Positions 41,559 through 51,788 of a DNA stretch of 64,000 bases are shown piece after piece (within the stretch, counting starts at the first letter, position 1; each line of letters opens with the position of its first letter). Source of the stretch: Shewanella vesiculosa (GTDB lineage: Bacteria > Pseudomonadota > Gammaproteobacteria > Enterobacterales > Shewanellaceae); assembly GCF_021560015.1 (NCBI RefSeq), contig NZ_CP073588.1:3266001-3330000 (forward strand), read 5' to 3'. A program made the position numbers and the translations under genes. Under the pieces are notes generated by a model that was not told the DNA's origin, did not search any database, and saw only the letters and a program-made list of their open reading frames with translations.

Positions 41559-42704
41559 TTAATGCCCTTCAGTAAACAAGTAATTTAACCAACCCTGCAT
41601 TCTTAGCAATACCTTTCGCATTACCGCTACATGGCTAAAATGATCTGTATAAATGGCCACTTGCCCTGCTACACCGGCGGGTAACGATTGCCTTAGTGCA
41701 TCATCTTCGAGCTCAATCAACACCAATACTCGACCACGTTGAAACAACTTATTTGATGAGAGTAAATTACCGCTATATTGGATCTCACCTTCGGCCATTG
41801 CAGGGAGGATTTTGGCAACTTTGCCTTGAAACACTTGCCCAGGCATGGCATCAATTATCACTTCAGCTTCATCGCCTTCTTTAAGACGTAATAATGAGTT
41901 TTGCCAAAAAGCGCCAGCAAAATATCTCGTCTCATCTGGAATAAACGTCAGTGCTGGGCGTAAAGGTAAAGGCACAGCCATAGCGCCTTTTCGTAGCGCT
42001 AATTGAGTCACAACACCATCTGCAGGCGCTCTGATGACTGTTTGCTGCAAGTCATATTCAGCCTTGGCGAGTTCAGCTTGTAGGCCTGCTACTTTGGTGT
42101 TTACACCATCAATATTTGACTCATATGCCAAACGAGTTCGCAGCCCCTCAGCTAAAGCGCCATCAAGTTGCGCTGATGAGGCTATGTATAACTGGCGACG
42201 ATTGTCGAGCTCAAGCTCAGTAAACGGTGAATTACGCCCCGCTTTTTTGCGACCGTCTTCATAACGACGATAAGCTGATTCAGTACGATCTTTATCTGCT
42301 GTTGCTTGTTCAACTTTAGCCGTCGCTATTTGAAAAGCGGCTTCCAATTGTGGCACTTGCAGCTCAGCTTCTTTTAGGGCCGCTTGTTTTTGCTTAACGA
42401 TTGAAAGGTAAGGTGTAGGGTCAATTTTAAATAACACCTCACCTTCTTTAACTGGTGTGTTTGGCTTAACATTGACTTCGATAACTAATCCTTTAACCAC
42501 AGGCACAATCGGAATAGTGACAAAATACTCGCGGGCAAACTTCGAATAAGGGTGGTTGTAATTCATTAACATTAATAACGCACCAATTAATACAATGCCG
42601 CCGAGAATGGCTGTTGGCACTGTCCATTTAGTTAATGGAATTTTAAAGACTTTAAAAACTGCGATACAAAATGCGGTATAAGTCAGTATGAGTAGTAAGT
42701 CCAT
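41559..42704 (-). CDS. yiaV: HlyD-family membrane fusion protein (YiaV-like)
   Basis: A 381-residue inner-membrane adaptor. It has two N-terminal TM helices (LLLILTYTAFCIAVFKVF, VPTAILGGIVLIGALLMLM), a lipoyl half (VVKGLVIEVNVKPNTPVKEGE), coiled-coil arms (about residues 95-215), the second lipoyl half (IRAPADGVVTQLALRKG) and a beta-barrel domain. The two-helix N-terminus and the DUF3302 partner upstream match E. coli YiaV/YiaW. Its role is unproven; it may help efflux or envelope integrity. Confidence 0.85.
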   Translation of the reverse strand: MDLLLILTYTAFCIAVFKVFKIPLTKWTVPTAILGGIVLIGALLMLMNYNHPYSKFAREYFVTIPIVPVVKGLVIEVNVKPNTPVKEGEVLFKIDPTPYLSIVKQKQAALKEAELQVPQLEAAFQIATAKVEQATADKDRTESAYRRYEDGRKKAGRNSPFTELELDNRRQLYIASSAQLDGALAEGLRTRLAYESNIDGVNTKVAGLQAELAKAEYDLQQTVIRAPADGVVTQLALRKGAMAVPLPLRPALTFIPDETRYFAGAFWQNSLLRLKEGDEAEVIIDAMPGQVFQGKVAKILPAMAEGEIQYSGNLLSSNKLFQRGRVLVLIELEDDALRQSLPAGVAGQVAIYTDHFSHVAVMRKVLLRMQGWLNYLFTEGH

Positions 42705-42706
42705 GC

Positions 42707-43090
42707 TTATGCCTCTTGTGAGTGTTCACCTGAAACGGCAGGAGTCGTAACCACAGAACGTTGCTCCAATAGCGACAAACGTTCCGTTAGCGCAGTGACA
42801 TGATTCATTAGTTCTTTAACTTCACCTTCGAGTATCAATTCTCGCTTTCTCGAATCACTAAACCCCCAACCTCGATCTTCTCGATATAATGTGGCCCAAA
42901 TCCATAAAAAAGGCCAAATAGCATGCAAAGTAAATAAGCTTACCCAACCAGCAATATGCAGTGCATCTTGCTGTGGATGATTACGTTTTTTCGCAATCTC
43001 ATAGGGGATATCATGAATCGCAATAATTCCGTAAAAAATAAATATTGCTACAAAAAATAAAATCCCTAGCGCAAAATAATCTAAAAACAT
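42707..43090 (-). CDS. yiaW: DUF3302 inner-membrane protein (YiaW-like)
   Basis: A 127-residue protein with two TM helices (YFALGILFFVAIFIFYGIIAIHDIPYEIAKKRNHPQ and AGWVSLFTLHAIWPFLWIWATLY) and a C-terminal coiled-coil stretch (EVKELMNHVTALTERLSLLEQ). The DIPYEIAKKR-HPQ element and two-base spacing to the YiaV-like gene place it in DUF3302. It has a strong ribosome site (AGGAGGAG). First gene of the pair. Function unknown. Confidence 0.85.
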   Translation of the reverse strand: MFLDYFALGILFFVAIFIFYGIIAIHDIPYEIAKKRNHPQQDALHIAGWVSLFTLHAIWPFLWIWATLYREDRGWGFSDSRKRELILEGEVKELMNHVTALTERLSLLEQRSVVTTPAVSGEHSQEA

Positions 43091-43276
43091 ATCTCCTCCT
43101 AATATCGATTTTTTGTCATCAAAGTGTCTTTGCTTGAATAGACAGTGAAGCCAATTTCAGTATAGAACTGATTAAAAAAAATACATTGAAACTATTGAAA
43201 AAACGAAAAAAATAATCGGATTACCTGCACAATTTCATGCTGCATACATGGCTAATTTGACGTTATTTATACACAA

Positions 43277-43309
43277 AAAAAACCGCACTATTTACTAATG
43301 CGGTTTTTT
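43277..43309. terminator. Terminator between the lipase-partner gene and yiaWV
   Basis: Stem AACCGCA / TGCGGTT (43281-43287 with 43299-43305), A run before and T run after, so it could end transcription in either direction. It directly follows the lipase-partner stop on the minus strand. Confidence 0.85.
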
Positions 43310-43337
43310 AGATAATGTAACTAACAATGGCTAAACC

Positions 43338-44392
43338 TTAGTCTCCTGCCATTTTTTGCAAAAACTCAAGTCGCTGCATTTCTTGCTCATCGGGTTGCCA
43401 TGGCTCATCAGATAACGACTCAACGGCAAAGTCACCTAGCTCATAGGCAGGTTCCTCACTATGGCCGTACTGAGTTAATTCACCGGGCACAGCTGGACGA
43501 CGCTCTAATACAAATGTGCTTAGAACATAAGGGCCTTTATATTGTGCTAACACTTCTTTATAGGCTTTAAGATCCAACACCACTGAACCTTGTGTCAGCT
43601 TGTCTGAGCCAGTTAGCAAGGCAATCGGCTGCTTATCTGCTGTATATAAATTAGCACGTAAACGATAGTAGCCCGCTAGCTCGACATCCACTTTAACCGG
43701 GATCAACATATCACTGCCTTCAGCACGAATATCCCCGACTCCAGTTATGGTTGCAGTAGGATGACTATATTCTATACCGGTTTTTAGCGTTTGCTTTTTG
43801 CCCTTAGCACTAAAGGTTACACTGATCTCTATTGGGCCATCCCAATCCTCTTCGGCATCGAGAGTTATCACCCATTCTCCATCACTCCCTAGCATGGTTT
43901 TAGCCACTAATACCTCTGTTCCACCTGCAAGCTCGCTGCGTAACGATACACTTGCACCATTAACCGCTAATCCCTTTACTTCAAGCTTTACCACCACAGG
44001 TTCTGGAAAACTAAAGCGGTATTGTGGTAACACGATACTGGCGCTTGCGCCATCTTGTAGTAAAACCGCTTGTGGGATATAAGCATTAGGGTTAAGCAAG
44101 GTACTGTCATTAGCTGACAGTGGTATCGAATAAGCGGGCAAAGTTAGGTCACTAGCATAAGCCTGAGCCATAAGCTGAAAGCTGTCGCTGATCGATTGAG
44201 GCAGCTTTTCAACTACGGTTATCTGCTTTGGCTTCATCGAGGGCACCTTGGACTGAACAGACACAAGATCAACCGGCGCTACAGCAACCGCCAGAGACGG
44301 CTTAAGTATCGGCTCTGCGGTATAGCGGTATATCCCATACCCTAACGCTACAACAAGTAGGGTAATGGTTATAGCGAGTTTTTATATTTCAT
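43338..44392 (-). CDS. Membrane-anchored lipase partner of unknown family, one frameshift
   Basis: Not securely recognised; it may belong to DUF4785-like proteins. The main frame runs from 44264, but an upstream ATG at 44392 reads MKYK and then stops. Adding one A to the run of five at 44379-44383 gives MKYKKLAITITLLVVALGYGIYRYTAEP without a break, for about 351 residues. That is a single N-terminal TM helix, a Pro/Val-rich linker, then two or three beta-sandwich-type domains (RFSFPEPVVVKLEVKGL, DGEWVITLDAEEDWDGPIEI) and an acidic C-terminus (DEPWQPDEQEMQRLEF). It starts 6 bases after the lipase stop, so one operon. Lif foldases share this size, anchor and position, but the Lif motif (RxxFDYxLSAxGE type) is absent. 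Confidence 0.65.
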
Positions 44393-44398
44393 ATACGC

Positions 44399-45449
44399 TT
44401 AGTTAGCTGCTTGATATACCAGTGCTGACATACTGGTTTTATTCGAATTACTCACCAATCTATAACGCGAACTAAATATCCACCAACCACGTTTTTCATC
44501 ATAGGTGCTGAATTGTAAGTTATCGCCATTGAGATAATTGGCACGACTATTAGCAGAAGTCACTTCATCTTTAGCGCTATTTAAAATAGTATCGCCATGG
44601 CTATATCCTTTACTCATTAACATCGGATAGTGATAAGGCATAAATCCACTTGGGCCATTTGTTGAAGTGAGCTTGCCATCAAATGCCACGCTGCGTGAGC
44701 AACTGCTGTAACTGCCAACTGATGCAGCACCGCAACTCGAGTGACTGGCAACAACACCATCATCTTCGCCGGGTAAAAATGCCCCCCGTGACACCGAGAA
44801 AGTCAGAACCAGCACCAGCAAAACGCAAACGTGGAACTCGACTGTCAGGAAACGCGGCCAATTGACGTGCAGTATTTACGCGTAAATCATTCAATACCCC
44901 AATATTGGATGACGACGGCAGCTCACCTAACCATAGTGATACTGCCAGTTTTAATGTGCTATCCAGTAAACCTGAGCCACTGGCAACATTCGCGGCTAAA
45001 TCTGCCAGCTCAACACCACCGCCGGCACCAGAAAAATCAAATGTGGCGACGATATTAAGCGGTTTTAAACCGGCATTTTGTAACCATAACGCTTGGTTAT
45101 CAATAATATAGCGCATCACTAAATCACCAGTAGAATGGGTGACAAATACACAACCACTGTCACATGTCCCTGAACGCGATAATTGCTGTAGTTTAGGCCA
45201 TACATATTGGCTGGTAATTTTATTGGCAATGCGCTCTTGCGAGGGCCAATCAATACGTTCGTCTGCGCGATCACGCCAATACTGTGCCCAATATTGGCCA
45301 CCATTTTCGCTTACCTTCTCCCCAGTCGGTTTGCTTTGTAAGTTATCGGGTTGAAAACCGTGCACTAACACCACAGGGTATCCCCCCACAGATGCTTGTG
45401 CTGCACCAGTTAATAAACCCGCTAATAATAAAAATAGAGATTTTTTCAT
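44399..45449 (-). CDS. Secreted triacylglycerol lipase-like hydrolase, one frameshift
   Basis: An alpha/beta hydrolase. The signal peptide is MKKSLFLLLAGLLTGAAQAS. The oxyanion region is VVLVHGF, and the nucleophile elbow is THSTG (Thr in place of the usual Gly before His-Ser). The frame breaks in a run of six C (44782-44787). Five restores FLGVTGAFLPGEDDGVVASHSSC, giving about 349 residues, where Asp in GEDDGVV is the likely acid and a later His (FMPYHYPML or GYSHGD) the base. Two Cys pairs (CDSGC; SSC...SSC) suggest disulfides. Sits directly upstream of its putative membrane-anchored partner. Confidence 0.8.
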
Positions 45450-45890
45450 CGCAATATCCTTATATTTTCCGCTACATCAGCCTGCGCCGTGTGCGTGTTT
45501 TTTTATATTTTTGTTACCGAATTGATGCATTTTACTCCAGCACCAACATCAACATAGAGCAGAAATAAAACAATGCAACTCTTAAAAATCAAGATTTTTA
45601 CACCAAAAACACCCGAGTGTTTGAATCAAAACAATCGATAGGTGGCCGATATCGAGAGCAGATCTTACCAATAGGCGATAACGAGGATTTAACAATGGCA
45701 GTAAGCACTAACACATATGTTTTAAGCTTTTACTCCAATATTAGATAAAAACTTAATTCACCTGTTTGAGATGATCAAGAATCAAAGTATGTGCAAAAAA
45801 TTTACTGATATTTACGCTGACTCAGATCAAAACATAATAGATAAGCTGCACTATTATCCCAAATGATGGTTATCTATAAGCAGTGTTAGA
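45450..45890. other. Non-coding stretch with two tight palindromes
   Basis: No gene is supportable. It contains the exact palindrome TAAAAATCAAGATTTTTA (45583-45600) and then AAACAC CCGA GTGTTT (45607-45622). The lipase promoter should lie at the left side. The palindromes could be protein sites or a hairpin pair in a leader RNA. Confidence 0.45.
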
Positions 45891-45893
45891 CAT

Positions 45894-45928
45894 AAAAAAG
45901 CCCTATAGACTTGCATCCATAGGGCTTT
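45894..45928 (-). terminator. Rho-independent terminator of the argCBFGH operon
   Basis: Stem AAAGCCCTAT / ATAGGGCTTT (45897-45906 with 45919-45928), with a T run on the minus strand (complement of A 45894-45899), about 60 bases past argH. Confidence 0.9.
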
Positions 45929-45990
45929 ACAGACTGTCAGCCAAAGACAAACAGCCAAATTATTTTGCTCACTTCATCTTATGAGATTGG

Positions 45991-47355
45991 TTACGCTTTT
46001 TTAGCCGCAATGGCGGCTTGTACTTGATTAATGGCGGTGCCGCCTAATACATCACGCTTTTCTAAACACGCTTCAATCGTTAAGTTTGGATACACATCAT
46101 CGCTAATCACTTTAGCAAATTGTTGCAACTCAGCCACGCTTAAGTCTTCAATCGGCTTTTGCTCACCAATGGCAAATACCACCACCTCACCGACGACATG
46201 ATGCGCTTCACGAAATGGCATGCCTTTAGCTACAAGGTAGTCGGCTAGTTCAGTGGCATTAGCGTAACCTTGCTGCGCCGCGACCAAAGCTTGCGGGCGG
46301 TTAACGGTTAAGCCCGACAACACTAATGCAGCCATGTCTAAGCAAATAGCCCAGCTGTCGACCACATCAAACAAGCCTTCTTTGTCTTCTTGCATGTCTT
46401 TGTTGTAAGCCAAAGGTAAGGCTTTCATGGTAGTGAGAATCCCCATTAAACTGCCATAAACACGGCCGGTTTTACCACGAATAAGCTCTAATGCGTCTGG
46501 GTTTTTCTTTTGTGGCATTAATGATGAGCCAGAGGTAACTTGATCGCTTAACGAGATAAAATTAGCTTCACCAGAATTGAAGAAAATTAAGTCTTCGGCC
46601 ATCCGGCTTAAATGCATCATGCTGATAGACGCCGTGCTACATAATTCAACCACGTGATCGCGATCTGACACACTGTCTAAACTGTTTAATGTCGGGCGGG
46701 CAAAGTTCAATGCTGCTGCGAGTGCGTGACGGTCAATAGGATACGCGGTACCAGCAAGTGCGCCTGAACCTAATGGACATGAATCGGCACGCCCCAATGC
46801 ATCTTGCAGACGGCTAATATCACGCTCGAACATTTCGACATAGGCTAACGCCCAGTGACCAAAAGTGACCGGTTGTGCGCGCTGTAAATGAGTATAACCA
46901 GGCATTACTGCATCGACTTCACGCTCTGCAAGGGCAATTAATTCTGCGTGTAATGTGCCTAAACGCGCTAGCAGCGCTGCACCTTCTTTTTTACACCACA
47001 GCTTTAAATCGGTAGCGACTTGGTCATTACGTGAACGGCCTGTATGGAGTTTTTTACCTAAATCACCGACTTTGGCAATCAGCTTTTGTTCAACAAAACT
47101 GTGAATATCTTCTGCGCCATTGCTGATGATAGCTTGGGGATCATTACCCACTTCCACCAGCAATTCATTGAGGGCCGCTTTTAAATCAGTACATTCTTGA
47201 GCAGTAATAATGCCTACGCTGGCAATAGCATCAGCCCATGCGATTGATCCAACAACGTCTTGTTCAAATAAGCGATAATCAACCGGCAGTGAGTCATTAA
47301 ATAACTTGAAAAGTGCACTGGTTTCACCTTGAAATCTTCCGCCCCATAACGCCAT
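45991..47355 (-). CDS. argH: Argininosuccinate lyase
   Basis: About 454 residues. Splits argininosuccinate to arginine and fumarate, last step of the pathway. The superfamily signature [20 protein letters not shown] is present, with [15 protein letters not shown] and the catalytic His in [17 protein letters not shown]. The ATG at 47355 ([13 protein letters not shown], preceded by AGAGGA) is the family start; the longer in-frame start at 47421 would add an unrelated tail. Unlike the ArgH-ArgA fusions of Vibrio and relatives, no acetyltransferase domain is attached, so argA must be elsewhere. Confidence 0.96.
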   Translation of the reverse strand: MALWGGRFQGETSALFKLFNDSLPVDYRLFEQDVVGSIAWADAIASVGIITAQECTDLKAALNELLVEVGNDPQAIISNGAEDIHSFVEQKLIAKVGDLGKKLHTGRSRNDQVATDLKLWCKKEGAALLARLGTLHAELIALAEREVDAVMPGYTHLQRAQPVTFGHWALAYVEMFERDISRLQDALGRADSCPLGSGALAGTAYPIDRHALAAALNFARPTLNSLDSVSDRDHVVELCSTASISMMHLSRMAEDLIFFNSGEANFISLSDQVTSGSSLMPQKKNPDALELIRGKTGRVYGSLMGILTTMKALPLAYNKDMQEDKEGLFDVVDSWAICLDMAALVLSGLTVNRPQALVAAQQGYANATELADYLVAKGMPFREAHHVVGEVVVFAIGEQKPIEDLSVAELQQFAKVISDDVYPNLTIEACLEKRDVLGGTAINQVQAAIAAKKA

Positions 47356-47470
47356 GTCGGTATCCTCTGTATTAAAAACTGTGTTAAGAACTGGGTGTTC
47401 AATAATATAGCTGTAAATCATATTCTCTTTCTTGTAATGACTCTGACATTAGCCCAAAAGTCATTATAAG

Positions 47471-47492
47471 AAAGGCGCTTTGCAGCGCCTTT
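47471..47492. repeat. Hairpin between argG and argH
   Basis: AAAGGCGCT / AGCGCCTTT (47471-47479 with 47484-47492) with a four-base loop. The T tract after it is broken (TTCTTATAATG on the minus strand), so it is more likely a leaky terminator or mRNA processing/stability element that could set argH below argG. Confidence 0.6.
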
Positions 47493-47510
47493 ATATGGTT
47501 GCCGTATTGG

Positions 47511-48732
47511 TTATTTAGTATTGAGCGCGCGAATACGGCTAGCTAAAGAATACAAACGGATAAAGCCTTCAGCGTGTTTTTGATCGTATACGTCATCTTC
47601 ACCAAAGGTAGCGAAAGCTTCTGAATACAAGCTGTTTGGTGAACGCTTTTTAACTGCTGTTGCTTGGCCTTTATACAGCTTAATCACTACATCACCGTTA
47701 ACTGACTCCGCTAATGATTCAGATGCTGCGATAAGTGACTTACATAAAGGCGTAAACCAACGACCGTCGTACACTAGGTGCGACATTTGGGCTGCAATCT
47801 GCTCGCGCCACGTACGGCTGGTTTTATCTAATACCAATTCTTCAATGGCACGCAAACCAGCAAACATCACTGTGCCACCAGGGGTTTCATAACAACCACG
47901 AGACTTCATGCCCACTAAACGGTTTTCAGTAATGTCGATACGACCAACACCGTGCTTAGCAATATCATTTAACGTCATTAATGCTGCATATGGTGATAAT
48001 GCCTCGTCATTGACATGGGTAACACGACCATTTTTAATCGCTAACGACACATATTCTGCTTCATTTGGTGCATCTTCTGGCGCGACGGTTAGCGTCCATA
48101 CACCTTTTTGATGGCTCGTTCCACGGATCTTCTAACTCACCGCCTTCATGTGAAATATGCCATGCGTTGGCATCACGGCTATAAATTTTGGTCGCTGATG
48201 CGCTGGTTTTAATGCCGCGCTCAGCAAGGTAAGCCAACAAGTCTTCACGGCTACGCATTTCCCACTCACGCCATGGCGCGATGACTTTTAAGTCTGGGGC
48301 TAATGCGGCAAAACAACCTTCAAAACGCACTTGGTCGTTACCTTTACCTGTGCAGCCGTGGCATACCGCATCGGCGCCGACTTTACGGGCCACTTCAACT
48401 TGCGCTTTAGCAATAATCGGACGCGCCATTGAAGTACCTAATAAGTAAGTGCCTTCGTAAATAGCGCCCGTGGCGATAGTTGGGTAAATATAATCGGCAA
48501 CAAACTCTTCTTTTAGATCAACAATATGGCACTCAGAAGCACCAGAGGCTAATGCCTTTTCGGTTAAGCCAACAAGCTCTTCTTCGCCTTGGCCTACATC
48601 GGCACAGAATGCGATGATTTCGCAGTTATCATAGGTTTCTTTTAACCACGGGATAATGGCTGAAGTATCTAAACCACCTGAATATGCCAATACCACTTTT
48701 TTAACGCCGGTTTTTTTCACTGCACTAGACAT
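47511..48732 (-). CDS. argG: Argininosuccinate synthase, one frameshift
   Basis: Joins citrulline and aspartate with ATP. The N-terminal P-loop-like AYSGGLDTS is present, with [15 protein letters not shown]. The frame breaks in a run of five T (48105-48109). Four restores [26 protein letters not shown] and about 406 residues in all, the family length (type 1 ArgG). The two frames overlap only at the break and match halves of one enzyme. I read the break as a sequence error, since the rest of the operon is intact. Confidence 0.93.
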
Positions 48733-48825
48733 GTTTAATTCCTAGAATCGATTACGTATATGTTCAATTTAAATAACGCCAGAGGCATTATTGTCTTAAT
48801 TTTTTGAATAACTTAAATAAGGTGT

Positions 48826-49731
48826 CTAACTTAATAAAGTCACTAAAACTGCATTTTGCGCATGCATGCGATTTTCTGCTTGATGTAAAATCAACGAGCC
48901 TTGACCATCCATTACCTCGTCGGTTACTTCTACGCCACGATGTGCTGGTAAGCAATGCATAAAGAATTTAGCACCAGCTTGAGCCATTAGCTCACTGTTA
49001 ACTTGGTACGGTGCAAAACGGGCTTTTATGTCAGCAAGCGGAGTGTCATCGCCCATAGAAATCCACGTATCGGTATAAACAGCATCATGACCTTCTATAG
49101 CATTAATGTCAGCACTCAACGTTAACTTACCACCATTTTTTTGCGCTAACGCTTGTGCTTCGGTGACCACTAATGCATCAGGAAATGCACCTTCAGGGCA
49201 TATCACTGTCATGGTCATACCTAAAATCGCCGCACCATAAATGAGTGAGTGGGTGACGTTATTACCATCGCCAACATAAGCTAATTTTGCTTGGCTTACA
49301 TCATCAAACTGCTCGGATAAGGTTAAAAAATCGGCCAGAGCCTGGCAAGGATGATATAAGTCAGACAATGCATTAATCACTGGTACTGTGCCATGCAGCG
49401 CGAGCTGTTCGATAGTCGTATGCGAGTAAGTTCTCGCGACAATGGCATCAGCCCAACATGAAATATTAGTTGCAAAGTCTGCCACGGTTTCACGTTGACC
49501 TAAGGCGCCATTTTGTTGGTCTAAGTATAAGCAGTGACCACCTAATTTATTAATGCCAATGTCAAAGCTGACTCGGGTGCGCAGTGATGGCTTTTCAAAT
49601 AACATCACCACACTTTTTCCATCTAAGGCACGACGGTACTCAGCTGGGTTGTGCTTAATTTTTTTAGCCAATTCAATGATGGCTAATAGCTGAGATTGAG
49701 TTAACTCTTTTATCGACAATAGGTGCTGCAT
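48826..49731 (-). CDS. argF: Ornithine carbamoyltransferase
   Basis: A 301-residue cytoplasmic enzyme, ornithine plus carbamoyl phosphate to citrulline. The carbamoyl-phosphate motif reads KPSLRTRVSFD (Leu where many have Thr), with HPCQALADFLTL, and the catalytic HCLPAHRG near the C-terminus. Full length, single frame. It lies 14 bases after argB, so translation is close-coupled. Confidence 0.96.
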   Translation of the reverse strand: MQHLLSIKELTQSQLLAIIELAKKIKHNPAEYRRALDGKSVVMLFEKPSLRTRVSFDIGINKLGGHCLYLDQQNGALGQRETVADFATNISCWADAIVARTYSHTTIEQLALHGTVPVINALSDLYHPCQALADFLTLSEQFDDVSQAKLAYVGDGNNVTHSLIYGAAILGMTMTVICPEGAFPDALVVTEAQALAQKNGGKLTLSADINAIEGHDAVYTDTWISMGDDTPLADIKARFAPYQVNSELMAQAGAKFFMHCLPAHRGVEVTDEVMDGQGSLILHQAENRMHAQNAVLVTLLS

Positions 49732-49745
49732 ATACGACTACTCCA

Positions 49746-50525
49746 TTAAGGTTGTATTTGAGTCCCGACGGACCCACCTTTGACTAAGGTTTTTAATTGT
49801 TCCGCGTCGCGCCACGAAGCCACTTGCACAGGTTTCCCCATCCACTGAGCAACTTCTAGTGCCGCTTCCACTTTCACTTTCATGCCTTTTTCAATCACCC
49901 CTTGGGCGACTAAGTGTTCAATTTCGCTTTTATTTAAGCTATGAATTAATTGCCCTTTACCGTCTAATACACCCGATACATCTGACAATAGCACTAGGGT
50001 GCCATTCACTAATTTAGCAAGTGCCGTTGCGGCTTGGTCTGCATTCACATTTAACATCTCGCCTTGGCTAGAAATAGCAATAGAACTGCAAATTGGCATC
50101 CAACCTTGGCTTAAAATAAAGTTTAAATAGGTAGCATCTTTTGGCTCAACTTCGCCCACCAGCCCTAAACGTTCATCTTTAATTTTAGCCGTAACGACAT
50201 TGCCGTCTCCTAGGCTCATGCCGATACTAACAATGCCAGCTTTAGCGGCTGCGGCTTGTAAAATTTTATTCGACGAGCCAGCGAGTGCGCCTACCACTAT
50301 TGCAATTTGATCGGCAGGCGTAACGCGTAAACCGTCTAATTTAATAGTTTCTTTACCATTTGCAGTCAGTTGCTCATCAACTAAACACCCACCACCGTGT
50401 ACCAATATCACTTGTTGACCCGCAGCAATCATTTCAGCAGCGGCATCCATTAAGCGCGCCATACCCATTTCGCACTGCAGTAAAGCACCACCGACTTTAA
50501 GCACTAACACTGATTTTGTAGTCAT
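49746..50525 (-). CDS. argB: Acetylglutamate kinase
   Basis: A 259-residue amino-acid kinase that phosphorylates N-acetylglutamate. Visible blocks are LKVGGALL, VHGGG near residue 43, and NVNADQAATALA. Its length fits the short, arginine-insensitive form (E. coli type) that lacks the N-terminal hexamer helix, so feedback control would act on ArgA instead. It lies 21 bases after argC. Confidence 0.96.
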   Translation of the reverse strand: MTTKSVLVLKVGGALLQCEMGMARLMDAAAEMIAAGQQVILVHGGGCLVDEQLTANGKETIKLDGLRVTPADQIAIVVGALAGSSNKILQAAAAKAGIVSIGMSLGDGNVVTAKIKDERLGLVGEVEPKDATYLNFILSQGWMPICSSIAISSQGEMLNVNADQAATALAKLVNGTLVLLSDVSGVLDGKGQLIHSLNKSEIEHLVAQGVIEKGMKVKVEAALEVAQWMGKPVQVASWRDAEQLKTLVKGGSVGTQIQP

Positions 50526-50546
50526 TATTATTATTCCTTAATCCGC

Positions 50547-51527
50547 TTACACATCGAAATGGATTTTAATACACTGAAGCCCTTGGCTGGCAGCGCCTTT
50601 CATTAAATTATCAATCGCACTGGCGACCACTAAATAACCACTTTTAGCATCATATTTCCAACCTAAATGACAATTGGCTGTATTGACTACATCATCAACT
50701 TTAGGAAACTGGTTGTGCTTAACCGTTACGATTGGGGCATTATCGTAGACGCTGTAAGCGTTGATCACATCCGCTTCGGTAGTGCCCGGCTTTAGCTGTA
50801 CGGTTATCGTCGCTAAAATGCCGCGCTTAAAGTTACCTAAATGCGGCGTGAAGATCACTTCTTGACCCAAGTGTGTGGCAATTTCAGGCTGATGTCTGTG
50901 GCCTAACACACCGTATGGCGTTAAGCTGACTTCACAAAAATTAGTATGCAGTTGCGCTTTACGTCCCGCTCCCGTGACACCACTAACCGCATTAATCACT
51001 GGGTACATTTCAGTTAAAAATGGTTTAAGCGGTTTTAGTGCAGTAAGTGATGCCGTAGGATAACAACCAGGTACCGCAATCATTCTGGTTTGTTTAATTT
51101 GTTCGCTATTCCATTCAGCTAAGCCATACACTGCCTGAGCTAACACATCAGGATGAGTATGCTCAAAGCCATACCATTTAGGGTACTGCGCCACATCAGC
51201 AAAACGATAAGCACCACTTAAATCGAATACAGCCAAACCCTGCTGGTAAAACCATGCCGCAAGCTCTAGGCTCACTGAATGCTCAGTCGCTAATACTACT
51301 GCATCAGCTTCGGCTACAATTCGTTTTTTAGCATCATCAGATAATGGCGATAGTGTATAAGCCATGTGGCTATATACCGGGTATAGATCAGCTAATTTAC
51401 GACCTTTATCTAAACTATTTTCTGATACATACAAACCTTGAACGCTTAGATTAGTGTCTGCATTAATTAACGAGGTGATTTGTGCACCTGTGTAGCCACT
51501 GGCGCCAATAATTGCGATGCTTTTCAT
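50547..51527 (-). CDS. argC: N-acetyl-gamma-glutamyl-phosphate reductase
   Basis: A 326-residue NADPH enzyme, third step of arginine synthesis. Nucleotide-binding [11 protein letters not shown] at the N-terminus, and the catalytic Cys in PGCYPTAS near residue 157, with [10 protein letters not shown]. First gene of the argCBFGH operon and divergent from argE across about 260 bases. Confidence 0.96.
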   Translation of the reverse strand: MKSIAIIGASGYTGAQITSLINADTNLSVQGLYVSENSLDKGRKLADLYPVYSHMAYTLSPLSDDAKKRIVAEADAVVLATEHSVSLELAAWFYQQGLAVFDLSGAYRFADVAQYPKWYGFEHTHPDVLAQAVYGLAEWNSEQIKQTRMIAVPGCYPTASLTALKPLKPFLTEMYPVINAVSGVTGAGRKAQLHTNFCEVSLTPYGVLGHRHQPEIATHLGQEVIFTPHLGNFKRGILATITVQLKPGTTEADVINAYSVYDNAPIVTVKHNQFPKVDDVVNTANCHLGWKYDAKSGYLVVASAIDNLMKGAASQGLQCIKIHFDV

Positions 51528-51732
51528 AAGTTTGGTTTCTTTTTGATAATGAGAGAAAGTGTCAGCATAGCCTATTTAGACGGGAGCCGCCTAATTTAGA
51601 ACTATCGTCGCAGGAAGTTAGCGATGATTATTGATATAGTGGATTTAGCAGCGAGAATGCACATATTTATTTTCATTTCTAATGTTCAATTTATGGTGTC
51701 GGTTAATGCTGTTTGCTAGACTACCACACAAC

Positions 51733-51770
51733 ATTAATTATGCAATATATGTGAATAAGTATTTTACATG
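51733..51770. promoter_or_regulatory. Possible tandem ARG boxes (ArgR site)
   Basis: Two adjacent AT-rich imperfect palindromes, TTAATTATGCAATATATG and TGAATAAGTATTTTACA, resemble the E. coli ARG-box pair (TGAATxxxxATTCA). They lie in the argC-argE divergent region just before argE. Matches are partial, so this is a candidate only. Confidence 0.4.
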
Positions 51771-51788
51771 TTATTTTTAGGATAACCC

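Noticed and set aside
44399..44821. Separate small secreted protein
   Set aside because: It is the C-terminal third of the lipase in another frame; one base in the C run joins them.
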